Source: Monilinia fructicola
Lineage: Eukaryota > Ascomycota > Leotiomycetes > Helotiales > Sclerotiniaceae
Direction: 5' to 3'
NCBI GenBank assembly: GCA_008692225.1
Contig: VICG01000015.1
Coordinates: 513,001 to 577,000, forward strand
DNA: 64,000 nt
Part shown: in pieces, positions 61,995 to 64,000 of the stretch
Position numbering within the stretch: the first letter of the stretch is position 1
Layout: each line of letters begins with the position of its first letter
Made by a program: the position numbers and the translations under genes
Notes under the pieces: model-generated
Databases searched by the model: none
What the model saw: the letters and a program-made list of their open reading frames with translations, nothing else
What the model was told of the DNA's origin: nothing

Positions 61995-63166
61995 GTATTC
62001 ACAACACAACACAACACAGTCTTCTAGAAGACGTTATAAGCATTTGCAGTGCATAGAAGAGTCATTTCATTCCTCAAGAAGATGAGAACGAAAATGAAAT
62101 GAGAGGGAAGTATATAACAATCCTTATGAGTAAGATATGAGTGTTGTGAAGTTGAAGCAAAAAAACATGCGGATACCTCATCACGTGTGGTCTTGATTAC
62201 ATAAGTAACATTATGGTTAATTAACATGAGTACCTAGTAGGCATCTAAGATGGATGAATAAACAACTTTACAGCTGTTACAGTGATAACATACATACATA
62301 TCTTGAAAGACCCCTTTCTCCGTGCGCATGGAAGGAATCTGGAAACCTTCAAACCTTCAAATCGTCCATATATTACCTGGTTATATCATTCAAGAAGGGG
62401 GTGAGGTTAACAATAAGAGGAACCTTGGAACTCTAGGTAGTTTCTGTTCTCGCATCTCTTTACCAACAATATTCCGATTGAATTAGAATTTACCAGCAAA
62501 ACAGGTATTCATAGACATCATCAAGGGACATCCTTAAATTGAATGATTCTGAGTATCCGGCGACACACACGACGCCATCTGTTGGACCTTAGTTGGAGAC
62601 CGACTCCAGTTTGCTAAATATATCAATCTCAATGGTGTCAACGACTGGATGGGTTTACGAACTCATGGAGCGAACAACTGTCGGTTTTCTTGAAAGACTC
62701 TAATATCTACATTAAGGCTCGATGGATCCTATCCAATATAGATCAAACAATGGCATTGTATAAGTTGAACAAAAGCCAATTGTAAGTCTTGAATTGAAAT
62801 CATGATGAGTTTGAAAGAAACGCCAAAAGCTTCAATTACTATAACCATAAGATGCACGTATCTCTTCTTGCTCACTCACTTAACCAACTTCACTCATACA
62901 ATTTGTATTGGACAACGTATCTTGCGCAGCGCCTCATTGCATTCATTCTAATCCTCTGGGTATCTTGCTATAGTACAGTCATTATTCAATATCCAATATC
63001 CAATATCCAATTCCTTCCATACCATATCCAGTAAAACATAAAAAAAAGATAAAAATACATAGGAAATGTCATGTCTGCGCAGTTCTGATCATGAAATCGT
63101 AATCTTCATCTCCAACTATTCCATTCACCCATTCATGTTCGCCCAATCAAACACGAGAAATCCCAA
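61995..63166. other. Intergenic region downstream of the SUR7-family gene
   Basis: No supported gene; frames are short and random-looking. Small repeats: ACAAC units at 61,999-62,017 and ATCCAAT units at 62,987-63,010. The 3' UTR of the minus-strand SUR7-family gene should lie just left of 63,167. Confidence 0.5.
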
Positions 63167-64000
63167 TCAAGCACCTCTCCTCGCAAACTCGCTACTTCCA
63201 CTCTGTCTCGACCTCTTTCCAAAACGATACTTTTCATGAAACTCATTTCCCGTTTGTCTGCGTCCAATAAAGAAAATGCCTATCCAAGCAATCACCGCAA
63301 CGGCAATAAAGGCCGTCGCAACCCAGGTTAATACAAGGTATTTATGCCCCTTGTAAGCATATAACCCAATATCATTACCAAATTTGTTAATAATATGCGC
63401 TGCTTTTTTTTGGAGGACAGTGACGATAATAGAGGCAATGCACAGAGCAAAAAGGCATAATGATGCCAGGCCCCAATTTAGGAAGGAGAAGAGACGACTG
63501 GGTATGAAGATTGCGGCAAGGGAAGTGAGGATTGCGAGACCGGCGGCTGCAATACCGATACAGTAGAATACAAAAGTGGCATTCATAGCCGTCGAGAGCG
63601 TGTCAAGACCGTCTTGGATAGCGGAGGGCCATTTTATGTCACTAAGATTTAGATGAAGGGGGCCAATGGATAGTTGTTCGGAGATTATGGAGTTGATGTC
63701 AAAATGGTCTGGGCGGCGATATGGTTAACTTGGAAAGGTAAATAGCACGAAGAAAGTACTTACACATGGCTGTTTGGTTTGTGCAAGAGCTGACATTGAG
63801 TCCTGCGCCGTTGGCGGTAGCATTTGGTGTATATGTACCCTCGCACATATCCATCAAATGTAGCGAATACCAATCCTTGAGACCCAGTGTTTTCGCAACT
63901 TTATCCGCAATATTATTTTCAATATCGCCGAGTGCATTTGCAATCTCATCACCAATACCGGGCTCACGAGGTATCAAACCACTGAGCCCACTGAAGATTC
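63167..64000 (-). CDS. SUR7/PalI family membrane protein, 5' part beyond the window
   Basis: Known role of the family: four-span cortical membrane proteins such as yeast Sur7, found in eisosome-associated plasma-membrane domains; PalI/Rim9 relatives act in pH signalling. Seen here: two exons on the minus strand, the first open through the window end. The extracellular loop contains GLKDWYSLHLMDMCEGTY and, a little later, SSCTNQ, the paired-cysteine pattern typical of SUR7 loops. Three membrane segments follow (FVFYCIGIAAAGLAILTSLAA, LASLCLFALCIASIIVTV, VLTWVATAFIAVAVIAWIG), then a short basic tail. The first membrane segment and the start codon lie outside. The first in-window residues read IFSGLSGLIPREPGIG. 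The frame is intact with one 55-bp intron; stop at 63,167-63,169. Whether it is closer to Sur7 or PalI cannot be told from the part seen. Confidence 0.8.
63709..63763 (-). other. Intron of the SUR7-family gene
   Basis: 55 bp on the minus strand, donor GTAAGT at 63,763-63,758 and acceptor CCCAG ending at 63,709. Splicing joins NQTAM to a Tyr codon split by the intron, then HFDINSIISEQLSIGP, keeping the family's loop continuous. Without it the frame stops shortly after the donor. Confidence 0.8.

Overview
The window looks like a nuclear fragment of a filamentous ascomycete, perhaps a leotiomycete (class is low confidence). Reasons: short introns with GTATGT/GTAAGT donors, a fungal GPI-anchored GH76 cell-wall enzyme, a SUR7/PalI-family membrane protein, and a very long, almost pure A/T tract of broken repeats with the C-to-T and G-to-A decay expected of repeat-induced point mutation (RIP).

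Layout. About 1-44,550 is an AT-rich block with no intact gene. It is a palimpsest of transposable elements that can be recognised because copies align with each other: a ~0.7 kb TA-inserting element ('A', at least seven copies plus two diverged relatives); a long-TIR element with 9-bp target duplications ('B', two clear copies); two single-copy TIR elements (1.44 kb 'G', 0.79 kb 'H'); a retrotransposon relic with a Ty3/gypsy-like reverse transcriptase ('C'); and two unclassified families ('D', 'E'). Several insertions are nested and their empty sites can be read in sister copies. About 44,550-54,050 is less AT-rich, contains no convincing gene, and has two pyrimidine-rich stretches.

About 54,060-64,000 is gene-bearing. 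It holds: a GH76 (DCW1/DFG5-like) mannosidase/transglycosidase gene on the plus strand whose frame is broken by about seven single-base indels; a small secreted six-cysteine protein on the minus strand, followed directly and in the same frame after its stop by a second copy of its cysteine domain; two decayed coding stretches (59.99-60.45 kb minus, 60.76-61.99 kb plus); and a SUR7-family gene on the minus strand that runs off the right end. The GH76 and SUR7 products are both cell-surface proteins, but nothing here shows that they are co-regulated.

Letters A-H are working names used only in this report. Repeat boundaries without visible target duplications were aligned by eye and are approximate. 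No base-composition or alignment statistics were computed. No clearly new biochemical system was found. The most unusual items are the in-frame second cysteine domain behind a stop codon, the nested TIR-element archaeology, and the unevenly RIP-mutated island at 37.6 kb.
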